Assembly: GCA_050084985.1 (NCBI GenBank)
Contig: JBITNC010000001.1
Location: 75,268,001 to 75,332,000, forward strand
DNA length: 64,000 nucleotides
Direction of reading: 5' to 3'
Source of the DNA: Nageia nagi
Lineage: Eukaryota; Pinophyta
Shown: piece after piece, positions 11,451 to 24,748 of the stretch
How positions within the stretch are numbered: the stretch's first letter is position 1
How the letters are laid out: every line of letters begins with the position of its first letter
Made by a program: the position numbers and the translations under genes
Notes under the pieces: generated by a model
The model's input: only the letters and a program-made list of their open reading frames with translations
Database searches by the model: none
What the model was told of the DNA's origin: nothing

Positions 11451-12285
11451 GCTACATATTACCTTGCTCAACTCCATTACTAAAATATAATGTATTTGCA
11501 TCCTTTTTTAGTCCAAACATAGAGCATTTTTTTAACTTTGTCATCGAAAATCAAAATAAATTTTAATGTAATTGATGTAATAATTTTTATGTCACATTTA
11601 TGTTAGAATTTTGTATCAAAGTTTGCATCAGATTACCAAATTTTCCATTGAATTTTTAAAATTTGCATCATTTTTTGCATTAAATTTTCAAAATTTACAT
11701 CAATTTTTATGTTGAATTTTCATAATTTGCATCAATTTTTACATCAAATTTTGTATCAATTTTTGTAAAAAAATATTATAAAATTATAAATCTTTTAATT
11801 TTATGCAATTTTAAAAAATAAGCTCAAAATGATATCAGGATCAAAAGTCATGACCTTTGCAAGGTACATCATTTTTAGTAAAATAATCACTTAATTTTTT
11901 ATCCACTTTTATTATTTGCTATGTATCTTAGAGTTCCATATTTAATAGATTTTTAGAGCAATGACATTGGTCTAATAAACTAGTTCAAGGATGGGGTTAT
12001 TAGTTCAGGTTTTAAAAATTTGAATTTATTTATATATTTTTCCTAAATAATATAGCAAAGATTATAATGTTATTTTCCATTTCTTATTATGTGCTTCTTA
12101 AGCAATTTCTTATTGGCATTCGAAGGAGTTTTCTTTTCTGCAACTAGAGATTTATTTGCCACTAGTTTTTTCTTTATGGGCTTATTCTCTACCTTAGGTG
12201 CCATAGTTATGATCGAAACCTAAAATCTAAGGAAGAAAATAATTAGCTGAAGTCTATGAAATGTGAGGATTATGGGAAGGGTTTG

Positions 12286-12302
12286 TATATATATATATAT
12301 AT
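12286..12302. repeat. (TA)n microsatellite
   Basis: Short uninterrupted ta run inside element D. Confidence 0.9.
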
Positions 12303-14346
12303 AGGAGAGGGTATTTAGCTATTAGGTAATCACTTTTGGTATGGATGGAGGATAAAATTAATGTAATTCATTGATTAGTGGATTGATGAATATGTGAAAT
12401 ACATTTTAATTTTTGTTAGTGAAATACGATGCAAATTTTGCATTAATTTTTATGTCCAGAAAAAGTAGAAAATGGAAAAAAAATTAAAATGATGCATGTC
12501 GACATAGTACGATGCAAATTAACATCAAATTTCAATTTTCATGTTTGAAGCTACAAAAAAGGATGCAAATAGGCCTTTTCCTAGTAGTGTTCATTCCCTC
12601 AGTGCAGGCTCCTATTGCAAGCATCCCTCACAACTTTACCATCAACTCATTTCATTACATTTTGGTCTATTCCACATCATCCACTACCCTCATTGTTTGC
12701 TAGGGTTTCTATTGGCTCATTTTTCAAGGGAGGCTTGATGTAGTCTAAATCTTATTTATTTTTAGGTTGGGCAGTGGTTTTTGGTTGGGCACCATTAATT
12801 CTTATTACCTCATTTTACATAATTTGTTGACTTTCTAGATGTGCATGTTAATGAATTAAAAAACATTCATGTGCTTTACAAAATTAACTCAAAAGGGGAA
12901 ATTTTGTAATGAGTTAATTTTTTTTTCAAAGGGAAATTGTTGCTGAACTATTTTTTTTGAACAAAAAGGGAAATTGTTCCTAAGTTAATATTTTTTTTTA
13001 AATGGAGGGGGGGCATAAATACCATTTACTTTACCTTTTTTTATAAAAAATAAGGGGTAGATATTTATAAATTTTACAATTTTTTTATACAAGACATTTA
13101 AAAATAATAATAATAATTGGGCATTATTAAAGTTATTTTTTAAACACTTAAAAATGTTGAGTTATTTTTTTGAGGAGATAATTACAATTTTTTTTTCAAA
13201 AAAAGGGAGAGCGAAAGTAATAAATTTTTAGGCAATATTAGAGTAAAAATTTATTATGAGTTTTACTTATTGTGGCCCATCGCATTATGCAGGTTCCACT
13301 TGTTGTGGCCCACCACTTATGTTCCTCATAAGCTTTGAGATGTAGCTTTTTAATAAAGCCACACCTTAAACTAAGACTGAAAACATATAAATATATGTCA
13401 CTTACCTTTTGTCTAGTGCATGTGAAATTTTTTGTTTCCACATTGCTATTCATATAAACATTGAAAACCAAAGTGCTTTCTATGAGGATATTTTTTGAGG
13501 TGCAAAGTTGATACCTACTTTTTAAAGCAAGTATTTTTTAAAGAAAAGAGACCTTTTTTGAGTTTCCAAACATTTATGGTTATGGATCAAATAAGTATTC
13601 AAACCATAAAGGTATAAGTAGTATATAAAGGAAGTTACAAAATAATAATTATTTTATGGGTATCAAGTATTATTTTACTTGAATCCTTTAAATAAGATTA
13701 TATTGATAACAATAAAGTTAAATACTTTAAGCCTTAACTTATGCAGCTCAACATCACACTTTGGCTATGTGATAATTGGATTTATACTTGGTAAAAGTAT
13801 AATTATATTTTAATAGTAAAAATTAATATTGACCACATTGTTTACTTCCATATTGGGAAGTTTATATCCTTGTTTAAGAACTAATACCATATTATTTGGA
13901 AGTTTGTATCCATGTTCATGGATTAACGTTACTTTGTTACTATGACCACATCTTTGTTAATAAATATTCTTTATCTAGATGAAAAATAATATTACCTTCC
14001 ATGCAATTGTATTGTTAATAATGGATATTTATTTTATCCTTTTCAACATGTTTATCTATGGATGGTCATTCCAACTTTTAGTGGTTGATGGATTTGTGGT
14101 CTAAATACTGTAAATCTTAACTAATACCATAGTCAAGTTAGCCTTTGTTGCCTTGTGGTATACGGTTTGTAAATCATGACTTTATGGCATTATTTATTTA
14201 TAACTTGGTTAATGATAAAATAATATATCTTAATATATAACTCCATGATTTATAATAGTTTTCTCCTTTTTTATATAAGAATATTGAGACTCCATAACCT
14301 TGTCTATGTGGTAAATGTTCATTTGTAATTGATTACCATACAAATA

Positions 14347-14540
14347 TATAATGACCTTACCAGCTACATTAATGATTCTTAGACATGTTTGGTATGGTGG
14401 AGATTTTATTTTCATAAGAAATCTATGGTGACCTTACCATCAACATTAACGATGCTTAGACATGTTTGGTATGGTGGAGATTTTATTTTTGTAAGAAATA
14501 TATGGTGGTATTACCACCTACATTAATGGTGATTACTATT
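14347..14540. repeat. 77-bp tandem repeat in element D
   Basis: Two full units and a partial third. gacatgtttggtatggtgga recurs at 14382 and 14459, and 'ccttacca...acattaa.g' starts each unit. Non-coding. Confidence 0.8.
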
Positions 14541-14563
14541 CCATACCTTCTTGACTCATTAAA

Positions 14564-15110
14564 TTGACCATAAATATAGGTAGTTATTTGATGTGGAGGC
14601 ATGAATTAGCCATGGAAGGAAAGTATCCTAGACATCTTGGTTATGAAGAGGGTTATGTTCCACCTAATTCTTTGATCCATGCTCTACCCAATCCTTCTAT
14701 TCATGTTTTGCTTAATGCTCCTCTCAATATTCAGCCTAGTGCCCCTCTTAATTTCTACCTCATGCTCTTGTCCATGTTCCACCTAATGCTCCACGTACTA
14801 TTTTGACTAATGTTTCATTTAAATTATCTCCAGTTAACATTAGGGAAGGATCATCATCTAGGATTATGGGAAATACCTCTTTACTAACACATAAAATTCA
14901 ATCTTTATACCAACAATTATATGCCAACAACAACACATGTGATATGTATAAAAGAAAGAGAGCAATGTATGAAAAGGCCTTTTATTTGCTCATGGAGGAG
15001 TGAAATAACCTGATGATTGAGAATGAAATGTTGGTTGAACATTTTTCTATGCTCTATGAGAAATTGAAATTTGTTAAACTAAATGCTACTCCTCATGGAA
15101 ATCCTTAATT
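14564..15110 (+). CDS. unrecognised ORF pair carried by element D
   Basis: Two overlapping short frames (14564-14806 and 14803-15003, different frames) appear to be remnants of one protein. The first has a Pro/Leu/Asn-rich repetitive segment with APLN-type units. The second is charged and probably helical (LLTHKIQSLYQQLYANN, then KRKRAMYEKAFYLLMEE) and continues past a TGA with IENEMLVEHFSMLYEKLKF. No motif identifies it. A coiled-coil gag-like or captured host protein is possible. It is the only protein-like segment visible in the element. Confidence 0.35.
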
Positions 15111-15734
15111 CATTTAGAGAAGACTCTGTTAAGCAACATCTCCCCAGTTGCTATCTTTAAAAGGGTTAAGAGTAGAAGAATGTTTTAAGCAACATATATA
15201 TGGTGTACTAGTTACTCTCTACTATATAAATTAAGGTATTTTATAATTAAATCATGTATACAATTAACATATGCTTACTTAGTGCTATATGTATACACAT
15301 CGAATAGTTTTTTAAGATTTGGTGTGCAAGGAAGTCTATTATGACTATAATAGATCTTCATAATACTTTGTTATAAATGCTTCATATGACTGTAATAAGC
15401 ATTCAAAGCTTCCTTAATATTGTTCATGAAGTTAACCTAGTGGGGGAGATATATATATAATATATATATGTTAAGGTTCAACTTCATTAAAATTTAAATA
15501 AATTTCTTGAATAGATTGATGATAATCTTATGTATTAAACAATCAATGATTAAGTCGTCTACATTTTTTACAAAGAATTAAATAATTATGCAAATTGGTA
15601 ATATATAAAAGCCTTATGTAATTATAAATTAATGGATTGTTTACCATAAATTTTTTAATTCCATTTTATGAAGTTATGAGAAGTTATATCCATTGTTGTT
15701 TACATTCTTTATTGTTAAAGAGTTTTATGAATGG

Positions 15735-15860
15735 ATTAGTTAAAAAGTTTTTCCTTCTTCATGATTACAACTTGATGGAGTGGTTAAAAAGTTTCGCCCT
15801 TCTCCATGATTGCCAAGTATTGGAGTGGTTAAAAAGGTTTTCCCTTCTCTAAAATTGTAA
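15735..15860. repeat. ~45-bp tandem repeat (three units) in D
   Basis: 'gttaaaaag' followed by 'ccttctc.atgatt' recurs at 15739, 15783 and 15828 (44-45-bp period). Confidence 0.75.
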
Positions 15861-15924
15861 TTTTTTACCATTGATAGAAATTGCTTCCATGTTACTAGAT
15901 TAATTCTACCTTCTTCCATCATAT

Positions 15925-16200
15925 GCATATTGACTAGTAGCATGATCAAGATGGCATATTTTTATGGTTTATGGCTTGTACATCTTGATAAGTGGCATAG
16001 TCAAGTTGGCATTTTCTTCATCTAGGTTATAGTATTATTTTTGGAGACCTTAAACCTCCAATTAAACATGTCTATAAATGGATAAAATTATATGCATATT
16101 AAGATGACATTTTGTGCTTGTGACTATGCATCTTGACTACTAGTATGGTCAAGATGACACTTATCATTATACATCTTGACTAGTGGAATGATCAATTTAA
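15925..16200 (+). repeat. inverted-repeat (hairpin-like) units in element D
   Basis: Four related units of about 28 bp start near 15925, 15980, 16129 and 16171. The clearest has CATCTTGAC (16129-16137) and its exact reverse complement GTCAAGATG (16148-16156) around a 10-base loop. The others are weaker versions of the same design. Non-coding. Confidence 0.6.
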
Positions 16201-17833
16201 TAGTTAATATTATTATTTAAATTTATAAACTTATTTTATTATTTCCTTAATGACAATAATACTTGCCTTAATTTGTTTATGAAAAAAAATTATTCTTACT
16301 TATTACCTTAATATTTTGATGAAAAATATTGGCTACTTATGTAAAGCACATTAATAATTATGTGCAATTATATTATACAATTTTTTTCTTTATATGGACA
16401 TCTATTTCTAAAAATTTAGTGGATCAAATTTTCAAAAATTGTTCATCACTTATAATTGACGTTATCATTAACACTAAATAATTAGAAACTTGAAGAAAAC
16501 CAAAAGGGAGAAATCCCAAAAGAAAAAGAAGAGTGAAGACCTCATGAAGAAGAACTAATATAGTGGAAGAGAATCAAAACGTTATAATATTATGAGGGAT
16601 TAGATCATGTTGAATGAGTCTTCATTACAAAGAAATGTGTAAGTTTTCTTTTTTGTTTCTTTGTTAAGTCTCTTGTGCAAGGTAAACAAGAGTAAGATGT
16701 AAAAATATTCCAAAGCTCTTAAGAATATTTTGTAACTAACCACTAACTCTAAGGAAACTCCTAATCCATATTAAGTGGGTTCTTTCCTTCATGGTTAAAC
16801 AATTTATAAAATGTTCAAATCATAACAACTAAGTCTACAAAAGTAAAATATACACCCAATTGATACTCGCCAACAAATGTAGTTTAGACTCTCCTAACTT
16901 ACAATTTTTTGTTGGTCCTAATCAATAAGTTACAATCTACATGACTTCTTCATCACTAATTTACAAAAGCTTCACAAGCACAAATTTATTTATAATTTAC
17001 TACATTAACTTACAAATGCCACAAATGCTTTACAATTGCCAAATGTTGGTTACCAAAAGGATTTTAGATTTTTTTATAGACTCTTATGTGCATACATGCA
17101 TTTAAATGAATATGTTATTATTTTAATTTCATGGATTCTTAATTACATTAAGATAAGCATGTTACATGATATGTATATATTCATATATTATAGGATCTTA
17201 TTTAATCCCTTTGGTTCCTTTGTTTAAGTCTTACTTCTGATGAAGTTGCTCTCAAGGAGGAGAATTATTACTATATGATGTCAACTTCATATGAAATAAT
17301 ATAGGAACCTATATCATATGATATCAACTTCATTTATGAACTAATATATGAACCTATATCATTTCTTAGGATCATAAAGTTGACCTTAAGGGGGGTGAAA
17401 TATGAATAAATACTTTGATCTTTAAAAGATCTTTTATATTATTGATGATGTGGATAATTTTTAGATGATTATATATTTGCTTGGTATTTTTTGGCTTATA
17501 GTGCATCTAACTAGTCTTGTTATGAGTTGCTTATAATTTGTAGGTTTCTTCTAAGGATTGCAAGTTACTTACTTCATGTATGCAATCTCATGGAGGCTCA
17601 TCACGTCAACATGTTGTTGAATGACTACTACTTGTACATTAAAACCATTTATGGTTGATGAATTTATGTATTATAAACCATTTTTAAATAGTTAAGTAGC
17701 TAAGCCTTGTAGAACCATCTTAATTCTATGTTCTCAAGTTCTCATCTCCAAATGTAGTTTCTACGAAGGAGAACTCTTTTATACTCTCTTACATTATTTT
17801 CTTATTACTTTCCCAATATTACATTAATAGGGA

Positions 17834-18340
17834 GTGCTATATTATATAATGTATTGTGTAAGTTAGTCTTTATATCGTATCTAAATATTAATACTTGTTT
17901 TATGTAACTACTTATTTAATCACTTAATACCTAAAAAGGATTAAATAGTGGAAGACTTTGACCTACACTCAAGCATGACACTTGTCCATTATAACCCCAT
18001 GTAAACCTTGGGTAAAAAGGTGAGTTAGTATTTTCACCTATAAATAGAGGGCTTGGGCTTGTTGTAAAACACACTTGTGGAAAGCACTCTTATGCTTGTA
18101 GTTGGAAGAGAGCTTGATCTTGTAGGAAGCTTGAATATGTTTCTAGTTGTAGAAAGAGCTAGAGTTCTTAAGATAATAGAATTTGTGATGGTTAAAGTGG
18201 ATGTACTCCCATACTTGGAGGAACCACTGTACATACTTTGAGTTCCCTTTATGTGAATGATCTGTGTATTCTTAAGATTAGTGGAAGATTACATCTAAGG
18301 TGAACTTGGGTGGAGTTTAAAGAATCCTTCCATTCCTTCA
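17834..18340 (+). repeat. 3' LTR of element D
   Basis: 507 bp, homologous to 9770-10283 throughout with scattered substitutions. Preceded by the purine-rich tract taatagggag, equivalent to the PPT of A (aagggggag). Confidence 0.85.
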
Positions 18341-18345
18341 AATAC

Positions 18346-18914
18346 AACATGTCATTTTCAAACTACATTACTATGTAGTACCAGTAGATTTATGAGTGGG
18401 AATAGTTTATGTCAGGAGTTAATTTGCATTAGCTATATTATCATTATTTTTGTAATAAATAATTAAAAAAGCATCATTTGTACACTTTCCTATGTCAAAT
18501 TATTTATTTAGAAATATTATTTCTAACTTAGTTTTGTTATTGAGAATACTTTCCTATCAATATAACTCATTTTGGAACATAACATAGATTGCTTGTGATT
18601 TATTTCACATATATTAGAACACTCACAATTTATTACTCACAATACTTAGAAATCACTTGTGATTTATTATTGGATTAGTTTTAAGCATTATTAAAGTTGT
18701 TAAATATTTTTATGCTTAATTAAATCTTCTCAAAGTCACCTAAATATTTTATTATTGTTGTATGGTGGTTAAATCCTATTTTTCATATTTAATGTTAGAG
18801 TAAAAGCTAGTCTTAAGCTTAGAGTGAGTTTATGTTCATGATATTTCTAACCACTAATCATGTTCTTTTACAAGTTCATTGAAGGTCAACTTTATTAATT
18901 ATTAATTGAGCATC
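18346..18914. other. AT-rich spacer
   Basis: No feature recognised. 18590-18670 contains the phrase 'cttgtgatttatt' more than once. It may be leader or LTR remains of the copia fragment that follows. Confidence 0.35.
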
Positions 18915-20065
18915 ATGGATAAAAATAATAACTTCTTTCTTATTTTAGAGTTCAATGGGAAATATTATAACTATTGGAGCATGAAGATGAGGACATTGCT
19001 AACAAGAAAATATCTTTGAGATATTATTGAGTTTCGTAGCATGGATCTAGAAGACATGACTACAAACCCTCAAAATGATAGATAAGTAAAGAAGCAATAC
19101 AATAAGAAGAATTCATTGGATTTATACCATGTTTAGTCAACTCTAGATAAGATTTTATTTCCAATGATAATGAATGTAAAGTCAAATCAAGATGCTTGAA
19201 AGACTTTACAAGAGGTTTAACAAGGAAGTTGCCAACTAAAAGTGGTCAATTTGCAAACCTTAAAGAGAGAGTTTGAGAACTTAAGGATGTAAGAGGTTAA
19301 ACTTATAAGTGAGTACTATGTTAAAGCAAAAGGATATAGTTAAAAAAATGTCCACTCTTGGAGACATAATTGGGAAGGAAGTTATTATCAAGTAGGTATT
19401 AAGAACTCTTACACCAAGATGGACTCATGTTACCATTACCATTTGAGAGAGAGAAAACTTAACAATGTTGAATTTTGATCGCCTTAGTGTTTCTTTCATG
19501 TCTCATGAAGAGATACTTTTTATGAGAATTATAATAAGTATTTTTCATGTTAGGTAAGAGTATTAAGAAACTAAGGTGGTAGTACAAGCACACATGGAAA
19601 AGGATAATGTAGAAATTAGAAGTTTTTTAAAGGATAGGATGTAGAAGAGGAATTACTAGTAAATGTTGAAGGAGTAATAAGAAAAATACTATCACTCCAA
19701 GAATTATGGATATTTTGAAATAAAATACAAATTTAAAGTTCCAATGAAGGAAAAACAGGGATTATGAGACCCATATCAACCCTTGATTTCATCGTTCCCA
19801 AAGGTGAAGCATGTATAAGTGGTAGAGAGTAAAGTTTGAGGTATCATCCATAAAGGTTTAGGTATTAAAGACAATTAGAGTCATGTTTTTTTGTTATATA
19901 TGTAGGTGTTTGAGATGATTTTCTATAATAAGAAGAGGATTTTCACAATTTTAGAGTGTTGAAAATTGAGTTTGGGGACCTAATAAAGGTGGATAAGGGT
20001 GGTGAGTATTTGGCACATCATTTTTAGGTAGGAATTGACTATGGTGAACTTAGGGTTTTAAGGCT
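18915..20065 (+). pseudogene. copia gag and integrase remnant
   Basis: From the ATG at 18915: FNGKYYNYWSMKMRTLL is the start of a copia-type UBN2 gag domain, followed in broken frames by TLQEV and LQTLKREFENLRM. At 19935-20060 KVDKGGEYLAHHF resembles the D-N-G-G-E-Y segment of a copia integrase core. Many stops and shifts. The zinc knuckle, protease and RT are not visible, so most of the element is deleted. No LTRs can be attached. It lacks the MVETFV-type start of A, so it comes from another copia lineage. Confidence 0.65.
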
Positions 20066-20102
20066 ATGAATTTTACTTTTTATTATTAGTTATGCAATAT
20101 AA

Positions 20103-20363
20103 TTGAAAAGTATCACCAAGATGGGATTTATAGGTTTTTATAAACTCTATTGCAACACTGTAGGAAACATTTTTAACATCTTAAGATCAAATCTTAAAAC
20201 ATCTCCAACCTTATGCAAGATAAAGAAAAATAGAGGAGGAAAAGGTGTATTTAGAGTTCATAATAGGGGGTATAAAGGCTTTGGAAAATTTAACCTAGGG
20301 AAGACAATATTAATTTTGAGTTTGATGGTGATGGTTAGCAAGGATCAAGGGTCAAGGAACTAG
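20103..20363 (+). other. unassigned ORF between the copia and gypsy remnants
   Basis: 86 codons including KIKKNRGGKGVFRVHNRGYKG. No recognisable family. It may be chance or decayed retroelement sequence. Confidence 0.2.
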
Positions 20364-20869
20364 TTTTCACTAAGAGAGAGGAAGACTTATCTCAAGACAA
20401 ACAAGGCTTAAATATTATTAATAATGGGATTATAAATGGGGAAGCCTATATATGCAAGCTTGATGGTTATTTTCAATAGAGGAGAGTGTGACTACATCTT
20501 AGATAAAGCAAATGATCCCCTAGATACTCTAATTTTCAAAGAGAGAGGGCACTTTTTTCTAATGAGTTGGGTAGAAAATTGAAATGAGGAACATATTTAT
20601 AATATGAATATAATTCATACACTAAAAAATTGGGTAATCCTTCATATCAAGATAATGATTACCTTGTTGAAGATTGTATTAACAATTCTTTCTTTGCTAA
20701 TGAATGTATTTTGGATTCTCTTTGGTATGAAGATATTTATGCATATTTAAATAATGGTGTTATTATTAGTGATTTAAATAAAAATGATTACAAAATATGT
20801 CATTATTGAATAAATTTTATATAAAATATAGATTCCTTCAATAAAATAAAGTTAATTCAAATTCAAAGC

Positions 20870-21965
20870 AAGGACATGAAGGTATATGTGGTGGTCATTT
20901 CAATGGTAAAATAATTTACCAAAATCTTTTAAGATTGGGTTATTATTAGTTATCAATGAAAAAATGATTGTTATCAGCATGTTGAGAAATGATTTCAATA
21001 ATAAAATAATGTTGATTTGCAATTAACTCTATCTCAAGATTTGAATGTGATAGTCTCACTTTTACCTTTCTTCATTTTTACAATTGGTTTTTTAGGAGTG
21101 ATTAATCTTCATTCTAGAGAAGGTCATAAATTTATTATTACAACTATAGAATACTATACTAAATGGGTGGAGGCTATTCCCTTTAATTACTCAAATGGTA
21201 ATAAAATTATTGAGTTAATTATGGAGATCAAATATCATAACTAAGTTTGGTTCTCATCTCAAATCTTCATGGATAATGGGAGAAACTTAATAAATAATGA
21301 AGTAAAGAAATTTTATAATAAATTTCATATTGATCACAAAATTTCTACTCCATACTATCCTTAAGGTAAATTTCTAAGTTAAATATACTAATAAAATAAT
21401 TGTAAGCATCTTGACTAAAACAATTGAAAAACATGGGAAAGATAAGCACATTTAACTCGTGTATGCTCTTTGGGCATATAGGAGTAGTATTTATTTAGTA
21501 AGAGGTGTTACATATTTTCCCTTATTTATGATGATTGGTTGTTTTACCTTTACAATTGTAAATTCCTTCCTTGAAGGGCATTGTTTAAAAAAAAAGAGCA
21601 AAGGTAAGCAAGATTGGAAAAATTAGAGGCTTTGGATAAAAAATGAGTTAATCGGTTGGATCACTTAGAAGTATATCATAATAAAATTAAGAGAGATTAC
21701 AAAAATAAGATCAAACCAAATAAATTTGAAGCAAGTGATATAATCCTCAAAGAAAAACAATAAAAAGCAAATGCTACTAAAAATGGAAAGAAAGGAAAGT
21801 TTGAGTCCAATTGGATTGGTCTTTGTATTATTATAAAAAAATATAGATTGGGGGGCATATAAATTGACTAATATTGAGGGAAAAGAATAAAAAAAGCCTA
21901 TTAATATCATGCACTTAAAACTTTCCATACATAATAAGTTTATTTAGATATTTTCAATCATAATT
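20870..21965 (+). pseudogene. Ty3/gypsy integrase remnant
   Basis: 20878-20940 reads GICGGHFNGKIIYQNLLRLGYY, the HHCC zinc-binding module of gypsy integrase. 21017-21244 carries SREGHKFIITTIEYYTKWVEAIPF, the core domain with its DYFTKWVEA-like strand (first Asp replaced by Glu here). FMDNGRNLINNEV and STPYYP follow in the next ~150 bp. A C-terminal piece (21600-21940) reads NKIKRDYKNKIKPNKFEASDIILK and FESNWIGL, the usual GPY-like tail. Numerous stops. The orientation agrees with the gypsy LTR start at 23049. Confidence 0.8.
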
Positions 21966-23048
21966 GGATTATTCCAATGCAAATTCAATCTAACAAGGTC
22001 ATCAATCTATGTTCCATAAAGTTTCAGGAGATCTTATTACCACAATCCCATGTGTTGTCACATGTTGTTTGGGGTACTTTTTAATAGATTGATGACCATA
22101 TCAGAGAAATGGTTTAAGAAATCTAAGAGGATTTATTCAATATTATAAATATGAATAAATCATTTTTGGATCAATTGGTTTCAATCAGGTAATATACAAA
22201 TTAAAATTAAATTGTATGCATCCATATCAATCTTCAAGTAAAATTGTAGGGGTAAATTGCACCATGGCCATGTGTCATTGCATGTCATATGAGAGGATTT
22301 TATTCTTAAATTTCCAAGATTGATAATTTATTCTCTTATATATCAAAATTTAAGATGTAATAATGGATTTTTACATTCCTTTTTGGAGATCTTCATGATT
22401 ATTCCCACCAAAGGTAAGTATTTGTATGTTCTCTTGTGTTATCATACATTTCATAATTTAGTTTATTCTTAGTTTATTCTCTTTTTATTCATTGATAATT
22501 CAAAGTTAATTCTAATATTATTCTCCAATAATTCCTTAATGATTCTAATCATTTTTAGTGCTTAGGGAATTAAGCACTTAAATGATTCTAATCCTTATTG
22601 TACTTAGGGAAATAAGTACTTGATGATTCTTACACTTGATGCTAACATTTATCGATAATTCTTTAAATATAATCACTTTTTTAGTTCTTGATACTATGTC
22701 AAGTCTTAATAGAAAATTATATCAAACTTTGATTATCCTTGCGAATTCTATGATATGATATGTTGATAACTTAATGACACACTTTATGATAATAATAACT
22801 TATTCTATAATACATTTGCAGTTTCTTTCTCTTAACCTTTATATGTCTCTTTATTTTTTCCTTAGTTCTATTTAATCATTTGTGATTGTTGTGGTAACCA
22901 TATCAAAAAGGGGCTATAAGAGTAGAATAAAAATATGGAACCCCAAGCTATCAATATGTTGCTTATTCAAGAGAGTATTATTTTTATATTCTTCTTATTT
23001 AGACTATGTAGTTCTAGTTCTTGCCACTACATACTCAAAGAGGGAATT
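21966..23048 (+). other. non-coding tail of the gypsy remnant
   Basis: AT-rich sequence between the integrase remnant and the LTR. Around 22530-22640 two units with 'gtacttagggaa.taagtactt' and 'gattctaatc' recur, and these units are themselves partly palindromic. Ends with the PPT-like aaagaggga (23037-23045). Confidence 0.45.
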
Positions 23049-23305
23049 TGTAGACACCTAAATTTGATTTTTAATTTATTAAAAATCATATTTTAGGTAT
23101 ATAAAATGAATATTTGATTAATATTCTTTGTTACTATATTTTAGGGATTTTTCTACTAATGAGTCTAATATAATCTCACCTTCTGTCTTTCATGATGTGA
23201 GGTCCAAGGAGTGCTAAGCAAGGTGTTTTATATAGGAGGTAACCCATATATAAAAGGATGAAAACCATGTTGAGATAATCATCATACCTTGGTAGTTCAT
23301 ACTTT
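23049..23305 (+). repeat. start of a gypsy 3' LTR, cut by copia C
   Basis: TGTAGACACCTAAATTTG after a purine tract is a typical plant gypsy LTR start. A TATA-like tatataaaagg occurs at about 23251. It runs into the end of element C at 23306. Continuation after 35640 is plausible but not proven. Confidence 0.55.
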
Positions 23306-23805
23306 TGAAGGAGACAAAGTAGTTCTTTATCTCCACTCAAGATCACCTTGGATGGAATCCTCTTATTCTATAACTCAAGTAAGCAATCACACATAAGAGA
23401 TAACATAAAATATATAGTGGTTCCTCTCAAACATGAGAGTATTCCACTCTAACTCTAAACTTAATTACTTCTCAATAACTCATAAGGACTCTCTTACAAA
23501 GATCTCCCTTCCTATCTCACTACAAGCTTAGAGCATTTCTATGCTTCTACGAAGGTTGAGAATACATAATAGGAACCCTCTATTTATATGAAGAGAACTA
23601 TGCACATGGGATGTGCATCCTCACGCCCATGAGTTTGAGTGTAGAACCATATGTTTATTTTTTATTCACCAAATACTTAAAAGGTATTTGAATATACTTT
23701 TAAGTATTTAAACCTATTATTTAGAGAGTAACCTAAGAAGAAGAGATATTCTTTAGATACCTTCTAAAGAATAATCTATACAATAGTGCATTATTTATTC
23801 TAACG
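23306..23805 (-). repeat. 3' LTR of element C
   Basis: Homologous to 35149-35642 (shared blocks include caagatcacctt, ttctataactcaagtaagca and gcacatgggatgtgcatcct). Divergence is clearly above that of the A or F LTR pairs. Confidence 0.85.
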
Positions 23806-24432
23806 CTCCCCTTAATGCAATATTGGGGTAGAGAGAAGAGAAGATAGGAAGAAAGTGTAAGAGAGTTCTCCTCCATAAGAAATACAATCAGAGATAAGAA
23901 CTTGACATCTTAAGAATTCATAAAGTCTAAACAAGGCTCAAATACATAACCATTTGAAAAAATGGTTAACAATAAAATAATCATTAACCATAACTAGTTT
24001 CATAGTACAAGTAGTATTAATTCAATAATATTTTGATATGATGAGCCTTCATGAGCCTGCATAACTAAAGTAAATGACCTGCAATCTCCAAAAGAAACTT
24101 AAAAGTTACAAGCAACTCATAGCAAGATTAGTCATATGCATATATATTTATATAAACATAAGATAAATGAATCAAGTCATGCCATCCATAAACTAATCAT
24201 CAAATGATGCACTATAAGTCATCAAAAGATGTCAAGCCAACATATAGTCACATGTATAAATAAAACATGTGTTGATCAATATTAAATACTAGAATATATG
24301 CACATACTAGTTCCTCACACATGGAGTATAAGAGATTGCACACATAAAGATCAACACTATACAGCCAAAACAAATTCTCCTAGGGGTGAAGTTATCATCA
24401 TAAATATGAATGCAACAAGAAGAATTCAACCT

Positions 24433-24748
24433 TCAAACTTCATTACCCCTTAAGGGAAACTTCACCAATCCAAGAGATCCATAAAGCTTGCAAAATTGAG
24501 CTTCAAAAAGGGGTTTGGTGAACAAATTAATGGAGTTTTTATTCGATCGAAAATATTGCAACTGCATAGTGCCATCGAGAACCTTCTCCTTGATGAAATG
24601 AACTTGGATTTATACATGTTTGGTTCATTTATGATACATAATGTTCTTGGACAAAGTAATATATGATTAATTATTTAAAGAAATATGAGATGGACCAAAC
24701 TGTTCAAACCTAATTTCTTATAGAACATGGTGAAGCCAAATAACTTCC
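24433..24748 (-). pseudogene. copia C RNase H, C-terminal part
   Basis: Translates on the minus strand as VIWLHHVL, then ITLSKNIMYHK, VHFIKEKVLDG, LFTKPLFEAQFCKL and a final LRGNEV before the stop at 24433-24435. This lines up with the end of element A's RNase H (AIWLRHLL ... LFTKSLPEAQFCKL ... SRGSEV). It continues exactly from 31541 across gypsy F. Internal stops present. Confidence 0.85.

Larger units (their letters stand above)
9765..18345 (+). mobile_element. Element D: LTR retrotransposon with no recognisable gag-pol (LARD-like), copia-related ends
   Basis: Direct LTRs at 9770-10283 and 17834-18340 start with TG-like ends (TGTTAGAAC; degenerate TGCTATA on the right) and finish with CCTTCA. 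Flanking 5-mers aatat / aatac are a one-mismatch TSD. A PBS (tttggtatcagagc) immediately follows the left LTR and fits initiator tRNA-Met priming. The 7.5-kb interior shows no integrase, RT or protease motifs. It holds a G/C-rich leader island, short unknown ORFs, small tandem repeats and inverted-repeat units. Sequence before the right LTR (17440-17833) resembles the matching region of copia A (50870-51227), so D is a copia-lineage relative mobilised in trans or wholly decayed. Several substitutions between the LTRs indicate age. Confidence 0.85.
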
